This document shows positions 40,986 to 49,521 of a stretch of 64,000 bases of DNA, piece after piece. Source of the stretch: Lewinellaceae bacterium (GTDB taxonomy: Bacteria; Bacteroidota; Bacteroidia; Chitinophagales; Saprospiraceae); NCBI GenBank assembly GCA_020636325.1, contig JACJYC010000002.1, forward strand, positions 967,501-1,031,500. Direction: 5' to 3'. The notes beneath the pieces are model-generated. The model had not been told where the DNA came from. It saw only the letters and a list, made by a program, of their open reading frames with translations, and ran no database searches. How positions within the stretch are numbered: position 1 is the stretch's first letter; the number at the start of each line of letters is the position of its first letter. Made by a program: the position numbers and the translations under genes.

Positions 40986-41765
40986 ATGCCTATTGTAACG
41001 CTGACCACAGACTTTGGATGGCAGGACCCCTACTTGCCCAGAATAAAAGGAGGCATTTTGCGGCAGAACGCCGGGATCAATCTGGTTGATATCACCCATG
41101 ATATCGAATGTTATGATATCGTCCAGACGGCTTATCTGTTCAGAAATGTATGGGGCAGTTTCCCGGAAGGAACCATTCACCTGGTCAGCGTAAATGATTT
41201 TTACCAGGCCGACTGCCGCTACCTGGCCATTTCCCATGAAGGGCACTATTTCCTCGGGCCCGACAACGGCCTGTTCTCCCTGATATTCCAGGAAATGCCG
41301 GCTCAGACCTTTGAGCTCCCGGCGGTAGAGCAGCATCCGCTGCAACTCATCGATATCTATCCTGCCGCCATCGGCCATATCGTAAGCGGCAAGCCGTTCA
41401 ATGCGATCGGTACCCAGCGGGAAGCGATCGAACACCGCATCACCTTCCAACCGGTATTGGGCCCCGCCTATATCCGGGGCACGGTCATCCGGGTCGATCA
41501 TTTCGACAATGTGGTCACCAACATCAGCAAGGTCTTGTTTGAAAAGGTGGGCCAGGGCAGGAAATTCAAGCTGGTGTTCAAGCGGCATGAAGCCATCAAT
41601 AACCTGTGCCTGCAATACCATGACGTGCCGGTGGGAGAGACGTTGTGCCTCTTCAATTCATCCGATCTGTTGGAAATTGCCATCAATATGGGCAAAGCCG
41701 GCAGCCTGCTCGGGCTGAAGGTGGAAGATACCGTTCAGGTTGATTTCGAACTGACGTCCGCCTGA
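40986..41765 (+). CDS. SAM hydroxide adenosyltransferase family protein (DUF62)
   Basis: 259 residues. DUF62 enzymes cleave S-adenosylmethionine with water into adenosine and methionine; fluorinases and chlorinases are rare relatives. Family sequence includes MPIVTLTTDFGWQDPYLPRIKG, INLVDITHDI, LGPDNGLFSLI and GTVIRVDHFDNVVTNI. There is nothing here to suggest halogenation. A GAGGAG Shine-Dalgarno-like site 7 nt before the ATG is unusual in this window and fixes the start. It converges with the GlmU-like gene, the two coding regions being directly adjacent. Confidence 0.9.
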   Translation: MPIVTLTTDFGWQDPYLPRIKGGILRQNAGINLVDITHDIECYDIVQTAYLFRNVWGSFPEGTIHLVSVNDFYQADCRYLAISHEGHYFLGPDNGLFSLIFQEMPAQTFELPAVEQHPLQLIDIYPAAIGHIVSGKPFNAIGTQREAIEHRITFQPVLGPAYIRGTVIRVDHFDNVVTNISKVLFEKVGQGRKFKLVFKRHEAINNLCLQYHDVPVGETLCLFNSSDLLEIAINMGKAGSLLGLKVEDTVQVDFELTSA

Positions 41766-42968
41766 TTATTTTTCCCAGCGGCGGTATTCGGACGTATCCT
41801 CAAAAACGCGCAGCAGGATGAGCCTTTCCTGGATCGAGAAGTCGATGGACCGGCGGGACATGACCGATTCGATCGTCTCAAAGGCCTTTTCCGTCCGGAA
41901 GGTTTGAAATCCGCTGTGGCCGCCCCAGGAAAAGGAAGGGACAAAGTTGCGCGGAAAATCGGCGCCGTAGATATTGCAGCAAACGCCGATTGTGGTACCG
42001 GTGTTGAACATGGTGCCGATGGCGCACTTGGAGTGATCGGCCATGAACAGGCCGCAGAACTGCTGCCCGGTCGGCTCGAACTTGCCGGTGGTATAATCCC
42101 AGAGCCTTACCTCGGCGTAGTTATTCTTGAGGTTGGAGCAATTGGTGCCGGCGCCGATGTTGCACCATTCGGCGATGACGGAATTGCCCAGGTAGCCTTC
42201 ATGGGCTTTATTGGAATAACCGAACAGGATCGAATTTTTGACCTCGCCGCCCACCTTGCAATAGGGGCCGATGGTTGTTGCGCCGTAAATTTTGGCCCCG
42301 ACCTTGACTTCCGAGTGCTGACCGAGGTAGAACGGCCCGCGGATGACCGACCCTTCCATGATCTCGGCGTCGCGGTCGATATAAACCGGACCGGTTTCGG
42401 CGTTGATGACGGCGCATTCAATCCTGGCGCCGGGCTCGACAAAAACGTGCTCCGCACCGAGTACGCGGTTCGTATCGCTGATCGGCTGGGAGACCCGGCC
42501 TTGGGTCAGGAGGGCGAAATCTTCCCGGAGGGCCTGATCGTTATACAGAAAAAGGTCCCAAAGCCTGTTGATCTTGATGTACTGCGTATCCTCGATATCG
42601 CGGCCTTTCAGCTCATCGAAGTCCTCGTCGTTGATCAGCTTCTCAAATTGCCGTTCGTTGAGTTTTGCCGCAATGAGTTCTTCTCCGCGCAGGTAGGCTT
42701 CATTGAAGTCCATCTGTTTGAGGATGCGGATCAGTTGCGGGGAAGGGAGGACGGAGCCGTTGATCAGGAAGTTTTCCTGTCCGTAATCGAGGGGGTATTT
42801 TTCAGCAAGGTAATCCTGCGTGATATAGGAAACCGGCGAGTTCATCATCCGTTCCCATTTCTCTCGGATGGTCATTATGCCGATTCTCAGTTCGCCAACC
42901 GGGCGTGTAAAGGTGAACGGCCGGAGGTGATCGCGAACCTCATTGTCGAATAGAATGATATTGGCCAT
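41766..42968 (-). CDS. GlmU-like sugar nucleotidyltransferase/acyltransferase bidomain protein
   Basis: 400 residues from MANIILFDNEVRDHLRPFTF (the longer frame to 42992 adds eight residues). The N-terminal half resembles a nucleotidyltransferase (RPFTFTRPVGELRIGIMTIREKW) but lacks the LAAG-x-GTRM signature of true GlmU. The C-terminal half is a left-handed beta-helix (VEPGARIECAVINAETGPVY, SVIRGPFYLGQHSEVKVGAK) with GAGTNCSNLKNNYAEVRLWD. Bacteroidota carry this GlmU-related protein, probably for UDP-sugar or cell-wall precursor synthesis. The exact substrate is unknown. Confidence 0.86.
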   Translation of the reverse strand: MANIILFDNEVRDHLRPFTFTRPVGELRIGIMTIREKWERMMNSPVSYITQDYLAEKYPLDYGQENFLINGSVLPSPQLIRILKQMDFNEAYLRGEELIAAKLNERQFEKLINDEDFDELKGRDIEDTQYIKINRLWDLFLYNDQALREDFALLTQGRVSQPISDTNRVLGAEHVFVEPGARIECAVINAETGPVYIDRDAEIMEGSVIRGPFYLGQHSEVKVGAKIYGATTIGPYCKVGGEVKNSILFGYSNKAHEGYLGNSVIAEWCNIGAGTNCSNLKNNYAEVRLWDYTTGKFEPTGQQFCGLFMADHSKCAIGTMFNTGTTIGVCCNIYGADFPRNFVPSFSWGGHSGFQTFRTEKAFETIESVMSRRSIDFSIQERLILLRVFEDTSEYRRWEK

Positions 42969-43008
42969 GAGCTTGGGGTTGGGATCGTTCAATCGCTTTT
43001 GGCATATA

Positions 43009-43043
43009 CAAAAAAGTCCCTATCAGGTGAGAGGGACTTTTTT
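43009..43043 (-). terminator. Terminator after rpmE2
   Basis: AAAAAAGTCCCT and AGGGACTTTTTT pair around a short loop, with A/T runs on both sides. It follows the L31 gene on the minus strand and separates it from the GlmU-like gene. Confidence 0.85.
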
Positions 43044-43066
43044 GCTTTGCTGCCGATGAACCCGGT

Positions 43067-43333
43067 TTATGAGTTCTTGGCAAACCTGGAGTTGGCGAAC
43101 TTCTTGTTGAATTTGTCAATCCGGCCCGCCGTATCCACAAATTTCATCTTACCGGTAAAGAACGGATGAGAGAAGCTGGAGATTTCCAACTTGATCAAAG
43201 GATACTCTTTACCGTCTTCCCATACGATCTTTTCCTTGGTCGGTGCACAAGACCGGGTCAGGAATGCCTCATCAGCGGAAAAGTCCTTGAAGACCACCAA
43301 CCGGTAGTTTTCCGGATGCGTATTCTTTTTCAT
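43067..43333 (-). CDS. rpmE2: 50S ribosomal protein L31, type B
   Basis: 88 residues, starting MKKNTHPENYRLVVFKDFSA and containing the L31 core (KLEISSFSHPFFTGKMKFVDTAG, quoted only in part) and FNKKFANSRF. It is the zinc-free type B form: the zinc-binding cysteines of type A are absent (only one Cys, in TRSCAPTKE). Type B forms often replace type A under zinc limitation, but in Bacteroidota it is commonly the sole copy. A -7 box and a terminator frame it as a single-gene unit. Confidence 0.96.
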   Translation of the reverse strand: MKKNTHPENYRLVVFKDFSADEAFLTRSCAPTKEKIVWEDGKEYPLIKLEISSFSHPFFTGKMKFVDTAGRIDKFNKKFANSRFAKNS

Positions 43334-43361
43334 AACAAAAATATGCTTTTCAATAAGGCTG

Positions 43362-43369
43362 CAAAGGTA
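43362..43369 (-). promoter_or_regulatory. -7 box (TACCTTTG) of rpmE2
   Basis: Exact TAnnTTTG on the minus strand, 29 nt before the start codon. Confidence 0.6.
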
Positions 43370-43415
43370 TGGCTATATTTTGAATTAACCTATACCCCCG
43401 GCCTTTTTTATTTGA

Positions 43416-43865
43416 TTATTTAACGTCCTTGACCAGAACGGCATCGGAAAGCGTATAGATCAGCCGGTTGATGTCGGAGTCGTTCGTTTCCAGCTTGCCT
43501 TTCAGGATGACCGGTTCGGCCGTATATTGAACGGCGTCTTTGGCCGATACCTCCATAACGGTTTCCGGGCCGGCGCCGCCGCAAAAGAAGCACATATTGT
43601 ACGGATAAGCGGACAAGACAAACTCCTTATGGTTCTTGTACCCTTCAACCGGGATGATATACCCTTTCACGGTGATGGTCTTATTGGTCAGGGCCTGGAT
43701 CTCAGGGCCGAAGACCGGAACATCGACCTTGAAGCCGAGGGTCTCATCATATTGTTTTTTGAAAGTGATCTTGCTCAGGGTCTTCCATACATTTTCCTGG
43801 GCATTGGCGCCTGATACGGCGAGCAGGCCGATAACCACGGTAAAAACGGGCAAAATTCTTTTCAT
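43416..43865 (-). CDS. Exported protein with CxxC motif (DUF3299-like)
   Basis: 149 residues. Signal peptide MKRILPVFTVVIGLLAVSGANA. A beta-rich domain contains ITVKGYIIPVEGYKNHKEFV, then YNMCFFCGGAGPETVMEV, a CxxC with Gly-rich surround. This resembles small periplasmic DUF3299-type proteins, which have a similar GY-(I/V)-(I/V)-P core and a cysteine cluster; a metal or redox role is possible. The gene stands alone between rpmE2 and pheS. Family assignment is from memory of the pattern and is uncertain. Confidence 0.65.
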   Translation of the reverse strand: MKRILPVFTVVIGLLAVSGANAQENVWKTLSKITFKKQYDETLGFKVDVPVFGPEIQALTNKTITVKGYIIPVEGYKNHKEFVLSAYPYNMCFFCGGAGPETVMEVSAKDAVQYTAEPVILKGKLETNDSDINRLIYTLSDAVLVKDVK

Positions 43866-44046
43866 TATTGAGGGTTGTTATCTTTTTCTAAACGTGTATT
43901 AAAGGAAAAGGTCGCTAAATAAAAGAAAAAAAGCAGAAAAAATTATTTGCGGGCACCCAAAATACGCTTCAAATCCGCTTCACTGACCGTGAGCAGACCG
44001 TTTTTGGTCAGTCTGGGGGTGAGGGTTTTCCAGTTTCGGTCGCGCC

Positions 44047-45084
44047 TTAGATAGCGGATGAGAACTGCTTGAGGAACCGAGAATCGTTCTCAAAAAACAG
44101 GCGGATATCGTTCACCTTGTAGCGGAGGATGGCCTGCCTTTCGATCCCCATGCCGAACGCGAATCCGGTGTATTTCTTTGAGTCGATCCCGCAGTTTTCG
44201 AGGACTTGCGGGTCGACCATGCCGCAGCCCAGGATCTCCACCCAGCCGGTATACTTGCAGATATTGCAGCCTTTGGCGTCGCAGATGAAGCAGGAAACGT
44301 CCATTTCGGCGCTGGGTTCCGTGAACGGGAAGAACGAAGGGCGCAGGCGGATGCTGGTATTGGCGCCGTACATCTCCCGGGCGAAATAAAGCAGCGTTTG
44401 CTTCATATCTGCGAAGGAAACGTTCTCGTCGATATAGAGGCCTTCCACCTGGTGGAACTGGCAGTGGGAGCGGGCGGAAATGGTCTCGTTCCGGTAAACC
44501 CTGCCCGGCGCAATGATCCGGATCGGCGGTTGCTGGCTTTCCATCACCCGGGCCTGCACCGGCGAGGTATGCGTGCGCAGGAGCATGGTGGTGCTGTTGC
44601 GCAGGTAGTAGGTATCCTGCATATCGCGGGCGGGGTGGTCTTCCGGCGTGTTCATGGCCGTGAAGTTGTGCCAGTCGTCCTCAATTTCGGGGCCTTCCGC
44701 GACAACAAATCCGATCCGCTCGAAGATGCGGATGATCCGGTTCATGGTAATGGAAACCGGGTGGCGGGACCCCAGGATGTAGGGTTCGCCGGGCGCCGTC
44801 AGGTCGAGGTGGCCTGCAGCGGCATCGTCTCCGGCGGCGTCAAGCCGGTCTTTGACCTCGGCAAATTTTTGTTCGGCGGCTTCTTTGGCCTGGTTGATGA
44901 GCTGGCCGAAATCGCGTTTGAGCTCGTTGGGTATATTCTTGATCTCGCCCATCAGGCCTTTGAGGACATTCTTGGACCCCAGAAACCGGATGCGGAATTG
45001 TTCGAGTTCTTCCTGTGATGCGGGCGCCTGGGCCTCAATTTCGCCGATCAGCGCTTTTATCTCTTCGAATACCGGTACGGACAT
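44047..45084 (-). CDS. pheS: Phenylalanine--tRNA ligase alpha subunit
   Basis: 345 residues from MSVPVFEEIKALIGEIEAQ; the longer frame to 45150 would begin upstream of the -7 box. Charges tRNA-Phe as an alpha2-beta2 enzyme with PheT. Features: N-terminal coiled coil, RFLGSKNVLKGLMGEIKN, motif 2 region VYRNETISARSHCQFHQVEG, SFFPFTEPSAEMDVSC, and motif 3 GFAFGMGIERQAILRY. A Cys cluster (CFICDAKGCNICKYTGW) sits before motif 3, as in many Bacteroidota PheS. PheT is not in the window. Confidence 0.96.
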   Translation of the reverse strand: MSVPVFEEIKALIGEIEAQAPASQEELEQFRIRFLGSKNVLKGLMGEIKNIPNELKRDFGQLINQAKEAAEQKFAEVKDRLDAAGDDAAAGHLDLTAPGEPYILGSRHPVSITMNRIIRIFERIGFVVAEGPEIEDDWHNFTAMNTPEDHPARDMQDTYYLRNSTTMLLRTHTSPVQARVMESQQPPIRIIAPGRVYRNETISARSHCQFHQVEGLYIDENVSFADMKQTLLYFAREMYGANTSIRLRPSFFPFTEPSAEMDVSCFICDAKGCNICKYTGWVEILGCGMVDPQVLENCGIDSKKYTGFAFGMGIERQAILRYKVNDIRLFFENDSRFLKQFSSAI

Positions 45085-45106
45085 GTGCGGTTGTTTGATC
45101 AAGGTG

Positions 45107-45114
45107 CAAAAATA
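45107..45114 (-). promoter_or_regulatory. -7 box (TATTTTTG) of pheS
   Basis: Exact TAnnTTTG on the minus strand, 23 nt before the chosen ATG at 45084; it decides between the two in-frame starts. Confidence 0.65.
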
Positions 45115-45353
45115 ATCAAATTCCGGAACTGGATTTGCCTTGCGCCCCATATTGAAAACAGGACCAGGCCCGGGATATTTTATGGATTACTGGTTTCATG
45201 TGCGAAAAGTTCCAAATACGGCCAAACGGGCTTCAGGCATTCACGGATTGTCATGGGATTGTCAAACCGGTATTTGGAAAATCCAATCAGCCTGAAGGGT
45301 ACGTAAATAGGAGCGTAAATCATTTTAACACACAAAAACTAAAAAGTAAAGCC

Positions 45354-45926
45354 ATGAAAAATGTACTGAGAACAGCCCTTGCAGCCGGCGCTTTCTGTTT
45401 GACGATTTCCGCGGCAAATGCCCAGGATATGGCCGACAACACGGTGATGGTAGGCGGGGAAGCGATGTATCCTAAAAAGACGATTGTGGACAATGCGGTC
45501 AACTCCAAGGCCCATACCACGCTGGTAGCGGCGGTACAAGCAGCGGGTTTGGTCCAGACGCTGAAGGGAGAGGGGCCGTTTACTGTATTTGCTCCGGTGA
45601 ACGACGCATTTGAGAACCTTCCGGCGGGCACGGTGGAAACCCTGTTGAAGCCTGAGAACAAAAAAATGTTAACCACCGTACTGACCTACCATGTTGTCAG
45701 CGGCAAATATGATTTCAAGGCGCTTTCCAAAATGATCAAAAAAGGGAAAGGCAAAGCCATGCTGAAAACGGTTGCCGGCGGAACGCTGACCTTGATGATG
45801 AACGGGGCTCATAACATCGTAGTCAAGGATGAATCGGGCAATATTGCCAATGTCACAACCTATGACGTTTACCAGTCGAACGGTGTGATCCATTCAATTG
45901 ACACGGTCCTGTTGCCGAAAAGTTGA
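45354..45926 (+). CDS. Fasciclin-domain exported protein
   Basis: 190 residues from ATG at 45354; the reading frame upstream is not conserved-looking. Signal peptide (MKNVLRTALAAGAFCLTISA). One fasciclin (FAS1) domain follows: NAVNSKAHTTLVAAVQAAGL, GPFTVFAPVNDAFENLP, LTYHVVSGKYDFKALSK and the YDVYQSNGVIHSIDTVLLP end with its H-x-ID-VL motif. FAS1 domains mediate adhesion or binding at surfaces; in Bacteroidota they are usually periplasmic or secreted. No partner gene is nearby. Confidence 0.92.
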   Translation: MKNVLRTALAAGAFCLTISAANAQDMADNTVMVGGEAMYPKKTIVDNAVNSKAHTTLVAAVQAAGLVQTLKGEGPFTVFAPVNDAFENLPAGTVETLLKPENKKMLTTVLTYHVVSGKYDFKALSKMIKKGKGKAMLKTVAGGTLTLMMNGAHNIVVKDESGNIANVTTYDVYQSNGVIHSIDTVLLPKS

Positions 45927-45958
45927 GCTGACCGGAAAAGGAAAAATCCGTCATACCG

Positions 45959-45998
45959 AACGCCCCGGATTTTAGCTGACGCTGAAGTTCGGGGCGTT
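45959..45998. terminator. Hairpin between converging fasciclin and rhomboid genes
   Basis: AACGCCCCG (45959-45967) and CGGGGCGTT (45990-45998) form a perfect 9-bp stem. There is no strong T-run, so termination by it alone is uncertain. Confidence 0.5.
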
Positions 45999-46017
45999 TG
46001 CCGTTAAAAAGCAGCGA

Positions 46018-46704
46018 TCAGACATACTCATCCGGACCGAATACCGCCGGACCGGGTTTCGGGAATTTCCGGCGATAATGCCAGCCTGCGACGATGCCGA
46101 ATACGAAGCCGCCGATATGCGCCCACCAGGCGACGCCGGCGGTTTCGGCTGTTGGAATGGATAGGGACGCGAGTCCGTTCTGGCCTTGCTGAAAGATCCA
46201 AAGCCCCAGGAACAGGAATGCGGCCACCCGGAAGGTGAAGAAAAAAAAGAGGACTTTCACCCTGGAGGTGGGAAACATGACCAGGTAGGCTCCCATCACG
46301 GCGGAAATGGCGCCGCTGGCCCCTACGGTGGGGATCATGCTGCCGGGGTTGAAGAATACGTGTGCGGCGTGCGCGGCCAGCCCGCCCAGAAAGTAGAACA
46401 CCAGGAACCGGCCGCTGCCGATGGTGGCCTCTATATTATCGGCAAAAACCCAGAGAAACAGCATATTGCCGATCAGGTGCATCCAGCCGCCGTGGAGGAA
46501 CATGCTGGTGAACAGCGTAAAGAGGTCCTGCCCGCGAACGGTTTCGGCCGGAATTGATCCGTATTCATAAATGAAAGCATTGAGCTGGGGTTCGCTCATG
46601 GAGCTTTCCAACAGATAGATCAATACGTTGAGGGCTATGAAACCATAGCTGATCAGCGGAAAATGGCCGCCTTTCACCTGGTCGTCGCCAATTGGAAAAA
46701 ACAT
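46018..46704 (-). CDS. Rhomboid family intramembrane serine protease
   Basis: 228 residues from MFFPIGDDQVKGGHFP; the frame upstream to 46767 lacks family likeness. Six to seven membrane segments. Signature parts: FLHGGWMHLIGNMLFLWVFA, then the active site VGASGAISAVMGAYLV (Ser nucleophile) and AHIGGFVFGIVAG (His partner). Rhomboids cut membrane proteins within the bilayer; the substrate is unknown. It is divergent from the site-2 protease gene, so two intramembrane proteases are adjacent. Confidence 0.93.
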   Translation of the reverse strand: MFFPIGDDQVKGGHFPLISYGFIALNVLIYLLESSMSEPQLNAFIYEYGSIPAETVRGQDLFTLFTSMFLHGGWMHLIGNMLFLWVFADNIEATIGSGRFLVFYFLGGLAAHAAHVFFNPGSMIPTVGASGAISAVMGAYLVMFPTSRVKVLFFFFTFRVAAFLFLGLWIFQQGQNGLASLSIPTAETAGVAWWAHIGGFVFGIVAGWHYRRKFPKPGPAVFGPDEYV

Positions 46705-46844
46705 TGCGGTCCGGTTTTTTGTGCAAAATAAAGGTAATAGCCGGAATTGCCGCAATTTATTGGACAAGCGGCGGTTTCTTACCGAGCAAATCGCCGCGGG
46801 CGGCTGCCATCCAATATTTTCAGCATAGTTGCGCCATAAAAAAT

Positions 46845-46852
46845 TAGCTTTG
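46845..46852 (+). promoter_or_regulatory. -7 box (TAGCTTTG) of the M50 protease gene
   Basis: Exact TAnnTTTG 57 nt before the ATG at 46910; it lies inside the longer in-frame extension from 46829, ruling that start out. Confidence 0.6.
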
Positions 46853-46909
46853 CACCAAAGCCCTCCGGGGCTGGACGGCCTTTCGGCCTGGAAACCGCAA
46901 AACGATCAA

Positions 46910-48049
46910 ATGGGTGGCGCCCTGCAAATCATCCGGATTTACGGCATTCCGATCAAGATCCACTGGACTTTCGGCCTGATCTTCATATGGCTGGGAGTCA
47001 CGGTGTATTCCCGTCAGGGCAATGTCCATTGGGAAAACCTGCTCTGGTCGGCGCTGGCCTTGATCACGCTGTTCATTTGCGTTATTTTGCACGAGTTGGG
47101 GCACGCGCTTACGGCGCGCCGTTTCGGGGTTAAAACCAGCAATATCCTGCTGCTGCCCATCGGAGGGCTGGCTATCCTGGAGCGATTGCCCGAACGGCCG
47201 CGTCACGAATTGTGGGTAGCGGTGGCCGGTCCGGCGGTCAATTTCGGCCTGGCCTTGTTGTTCTCGCCTTTTTTGTTGCTGTCCGACTCCGAGCGGTTGC
47301 ACCGCCAATGGATGTTTGTGAAACAACCCGGCGGCAATGTCTTTACGTATGATATTGCGGCCTGGGAGTGGTTTGTGTTCAGCCTGGTTGTGCTGAACCT
47401 GGCGGTAGCGATATTCAACCTTGTTCCGGCTTACCCGATGGACGGCGGCCGGGCGTTGCGGGCCTTGCTCAGCATGCGGTACCCCCGCATAAAAGCCACG
47501 CTTTGGGCCACCAGGACCGGTCAGGCTTTCGGCGGCGTATTCCTGCTTTCCGGGCTGTATTCGGGCAACTGGGCGCTGGTCATCATCGGGATGTTCATCT
47601 ACCTGGGCGCCGGGGCCGAAAAGCGATCCGCCCTGAACCTCGACCTGTTGAGCAAACACCAGGTGAAGGAACTCGTCCGGCCTGTTTTTACCAGGCTCTA
47701 TCTCAACGACCCCGTTGATCTTGTCACGGCATCCCTGCATCACGGGTTGGAGCGTCATTTCCTGGTTTTCGACGAATGGCAGACGCTGCAGGGCAGCATT
47801 GACGGCCAATCGCTTACACCTGCCAAAGGGCGTCCGCCCGTCCGGGCAATCGGACACCTGGTGGTCGACAGAGACCTCTTCCCGCTCCTGGTCAGCGATC
47901 CGCTTTCCCTGGCCCTGGAGAAATTTCAGACCCTCCCGACCGGCATTCTCCCGGTGTATGAACGCGATTACCTGGTCGGCGTGCTGGATGAATCGGCCTT
48001 AAAACGCTTTCTGGACAGCCAGAAACGGGGCCCGCGGAAACGGCAGTGA
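46910..48049 (+). CDS. Site-2 protease family (M50) membrane protease
   Basis: 379 residues from MGGALQIIRIYGIPIKIHWT. Five to six membrane segments with the zinc motif VILHELGHALTARRFGV and the second motif LVPAYPMDGGRALRALL (Asp ligand). After residue 230 a soluble part (HQVKELVRPVFTRLYLNDPV, ILPVYERDYLVGVLDESAL) resembles a divergent CBS-domain pair, as in other bacterial S2P proteins of this subgroup. Substrate unknown; such proteases often act in regulated intramembrane proteolysis of anti-sigma factors. Confidence 0.92.
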   Translation: MGGALQIIRIYGIPIKIHWTFGLIFIWLGVTVYSRQGNVHWENLLWSALALITLFICVILHELGHALTARRFGVKTSNILLLPIGGLAILERLPERPRHELWVAVAGPAVNFGLALLFSPFLLLSDSERLHRQWMFVKQPGGNVFTYDIAAWEWFVFSLVVLNLAVAIFNLVPAYPMDGGRALRALLSMRYPRIKATLWATRTGQAFGGVFLLSGLYSGNWALVIIGMFIYLGAGAEKRSALNLDLLSKHQVKELVRPVFTRLYLNDPVDLVTASLHHGLERHFLVFDEWQTLQGSIDGQSLTPAKGRPPVRAIGHLVVDRDLFPLLVSDPLSLALEKFQTLPTGILPVYERDYLVGVLDESALKRFLDSQKRGPRKRQ

Positions 48050-48234
48050 AAAAAAAATCAACATTCCAGCGATTTTTAAATCCAACCGGCTGCTTCCTGT
48101 CGTATATATAGGCAGCAAGTAAGCCAAAAACTACTTTTTACGCCCAAACAACAGACCGGGTCATGCGGCGTTCGGTGTTCGTACCGGAAGCCGGCGATGA
48201 CAAAAGCCATTTCATTCCCATCACATATCCAAAT

Positions 48235-48271
48235 GAAAAAGGGGCGGATCTTTCGCCCCTTTATTTTTTTG
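48235..48271. terminator. Bidirectional terminator
   Basis: AAAAAGGGGCG pairs with CGCCCCTTT, with a T-run on each strand (TTATTTTTTT on plus). It sits between the M50 gene and the converging YdeI remnant and overlaps the latter's last codons. Confidence 0.85.
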
Positions 48272-48659
48272 CGCGCCGGAGCCCGGGTATGCGCAAACCT
48301 TGCGCCGAGCATTCAATCAGCGCGCCCAATCTCTTTTGGCGGGTCGTTTCCTGTTTGGCGCTGATGACCCACCAGATGGTTTGCTTTTTTGCAGAAGGCG
48401 GGAGGGATTGAAAAAAAGCCCAGGCTTCGGCGTTGGCTTTCAATGGTTGTTCAAAGGCTTCGGGCAATCCGATCTCCCCCTGTTCAAAAGCGTAGACCTC
48501 TGATTTGTGGTCCTTTTTTCGGGCAAACGCGGCCAGGCCTGCCGGCTTCATGAGGCCTTGCTCCGTCAGTTCTGCCACCCGGTTGATGTTTACGGCACTC
48601 CAGATGCTGGTAGGCTTTCGGGGTAAGATCAGGGTTAAAGACGGGCTGAACGGTTCCAT
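48261..48659 (-). pseudogene. YdeI/OmpD-associated family protein, 5'-truncated
   Basis: An open frame of 132 codons covers only the C-terminal part of a YdeI-type protein: PRKPTSIWSAVNINRVAELT, then GLMKPAGLAAFARKKDHKSE and a C-terminal helical part (AEAWAFFQSLPPSAKKQTIW, RLGALIECSAQGLRI). Full-length members start about 60-70 residues earlier with a W-rich domain (DAVEEALCFGWIDG-like), which is missing here; the N-terminus MEPFSPSLTLIL runs straight into the lspA region. The gene seems to have lost its 5' end and is probably inactive. Confidence 0.7.
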
Positions 48660-48697
48660 TAACGGGAAAGGCGGGCTCGGTTGCCGGAAGTTGCATT

Positions 48698-49210
48698 TCA
48701 GGGCGCAACTTCCGTCCCCTCAACGGGTTTTTTGAAAAAATACGAATACAGCAATATGGTAAAAACGCCGACCATCACCGATACATCGGCCATGTTGAAA
48801 ATGCCCGTTTGGAAAAGGCCGAAATCGATGTGCAGAAAATCCGTCACCGACCCGTAAAGCGCCCGATCGAAAATATTGCCCAGGCCGCCGCCGATGAGGA
48901 AACAGATGGCGGTGAGCATAACCGGGGACAGATTTTTTGCGGTGAACAGGTAAAACAGGCCGTAAACCAGGGCCAGCATAGGCACCACAAAAAGCAGGAT
49001 GGTCTTGACCGGGGCGGGCAGCGAATCGCCCAGGCTCAGGAAAGCGCCCGTGTTCTCCACTTTGGTCAGGGTGAAACGGCGGGCGATCACGGGAATGGTC
49101 TCATTGTAACCGATCCGGTCGCGGACGATATTTTTGGAAACCTGGTCGCAGCTGATATTGGCAGCGATAATGACCAGGATGGCCAGTATTCGGACAGCGT
49201 TAGATTTCAT
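48698..49210 (-). CDS. lspA: Lipoprotein signal peptidase II
   Basis: 170 residues from MKSNAVRILAILVIIAANIS. Four membrane segments and both aspartyl active-site motifs: ICFLIGGGLGNIFDRALYG and GIFNMADVSVMVG, plus FTLTKVENTGAFLSLG. It cuts prolipoproteins before the lipid-modified Cys; several lipoprotein genes lie in this window. The in-frame start at 49237 adds nine residues without conservation. A well-formed promoter lies about 160 nt upstream, giving an unusually long leader. Confidence 0.95.
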   Translation of the reverse strand: MKSNAVRILAILVIIAANISCDQVSKNIVRDRIGYNETIPVIARRFTLTKVENTGAFLSLGDSLPAPVKTILLFVVPMLALVYGLFYLFTAKNLSPVMLTAICFLIGGGLGNIFDRALYGSVTDFLHIDFGLFQTGIFNMADVSVMVGVFTILLYSYFFKKPVEGTEVAP

Positions 49211-49370
49211 AATTCTCCTAACCCAAGGTTGGTGCATTCAACATTTAGGAACGCCGGATTCGCGGCGCTATTGCCCGGAAAATCCCCGCCGGACAATTTT
49301 GACCGGGCGGAACTAAAAACGGGCTTTCCTACATTATCAATTTTTAGGCAGCCTGCCTTTTCAAACGCCC

Positions 49371-49402
49371 CAAAGGTAAATATAACCATGCCGAATCCCA
49401 AG
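49371..49402 (-). promoter_or_regulatory. Promoter of lspA (TTG-N21-TACCTTTG)
   Basis: On the minus strand TTGGG starts at 49402 and TACCTTTG lies at 49378-49371, 21 nt after the TTG. The predicted transcript has a leader of about 155 nt before the lspA ATG. Confidence 0.65.
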
Positions 49403-49521
49403 AAACGGGTTGGAATCCGGCTGCTATCCGCTCAAATTTGCGTACAGGTTAATCATATGGACTTTCCATTGGATTGCAAAATCCATTTATTTGCAAACGG
49501 CAATTAAAAAAAATCAACGAT

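Noticed and set aside
40986..41765. DUF62 protein as a fluorinase or chlorinase
   Set aside because: Most family members are SAM hydrolases; no halogenation pathway genes are nearby and no diagnostic residues were identified.
43921..44046. Open frame RDRNWKTLTPRLTKNG... on the minus strand after pheS
   Set aside because: About 45 codons without ATG, GTG or TTG start and in a different frame from pheS; probably chance.
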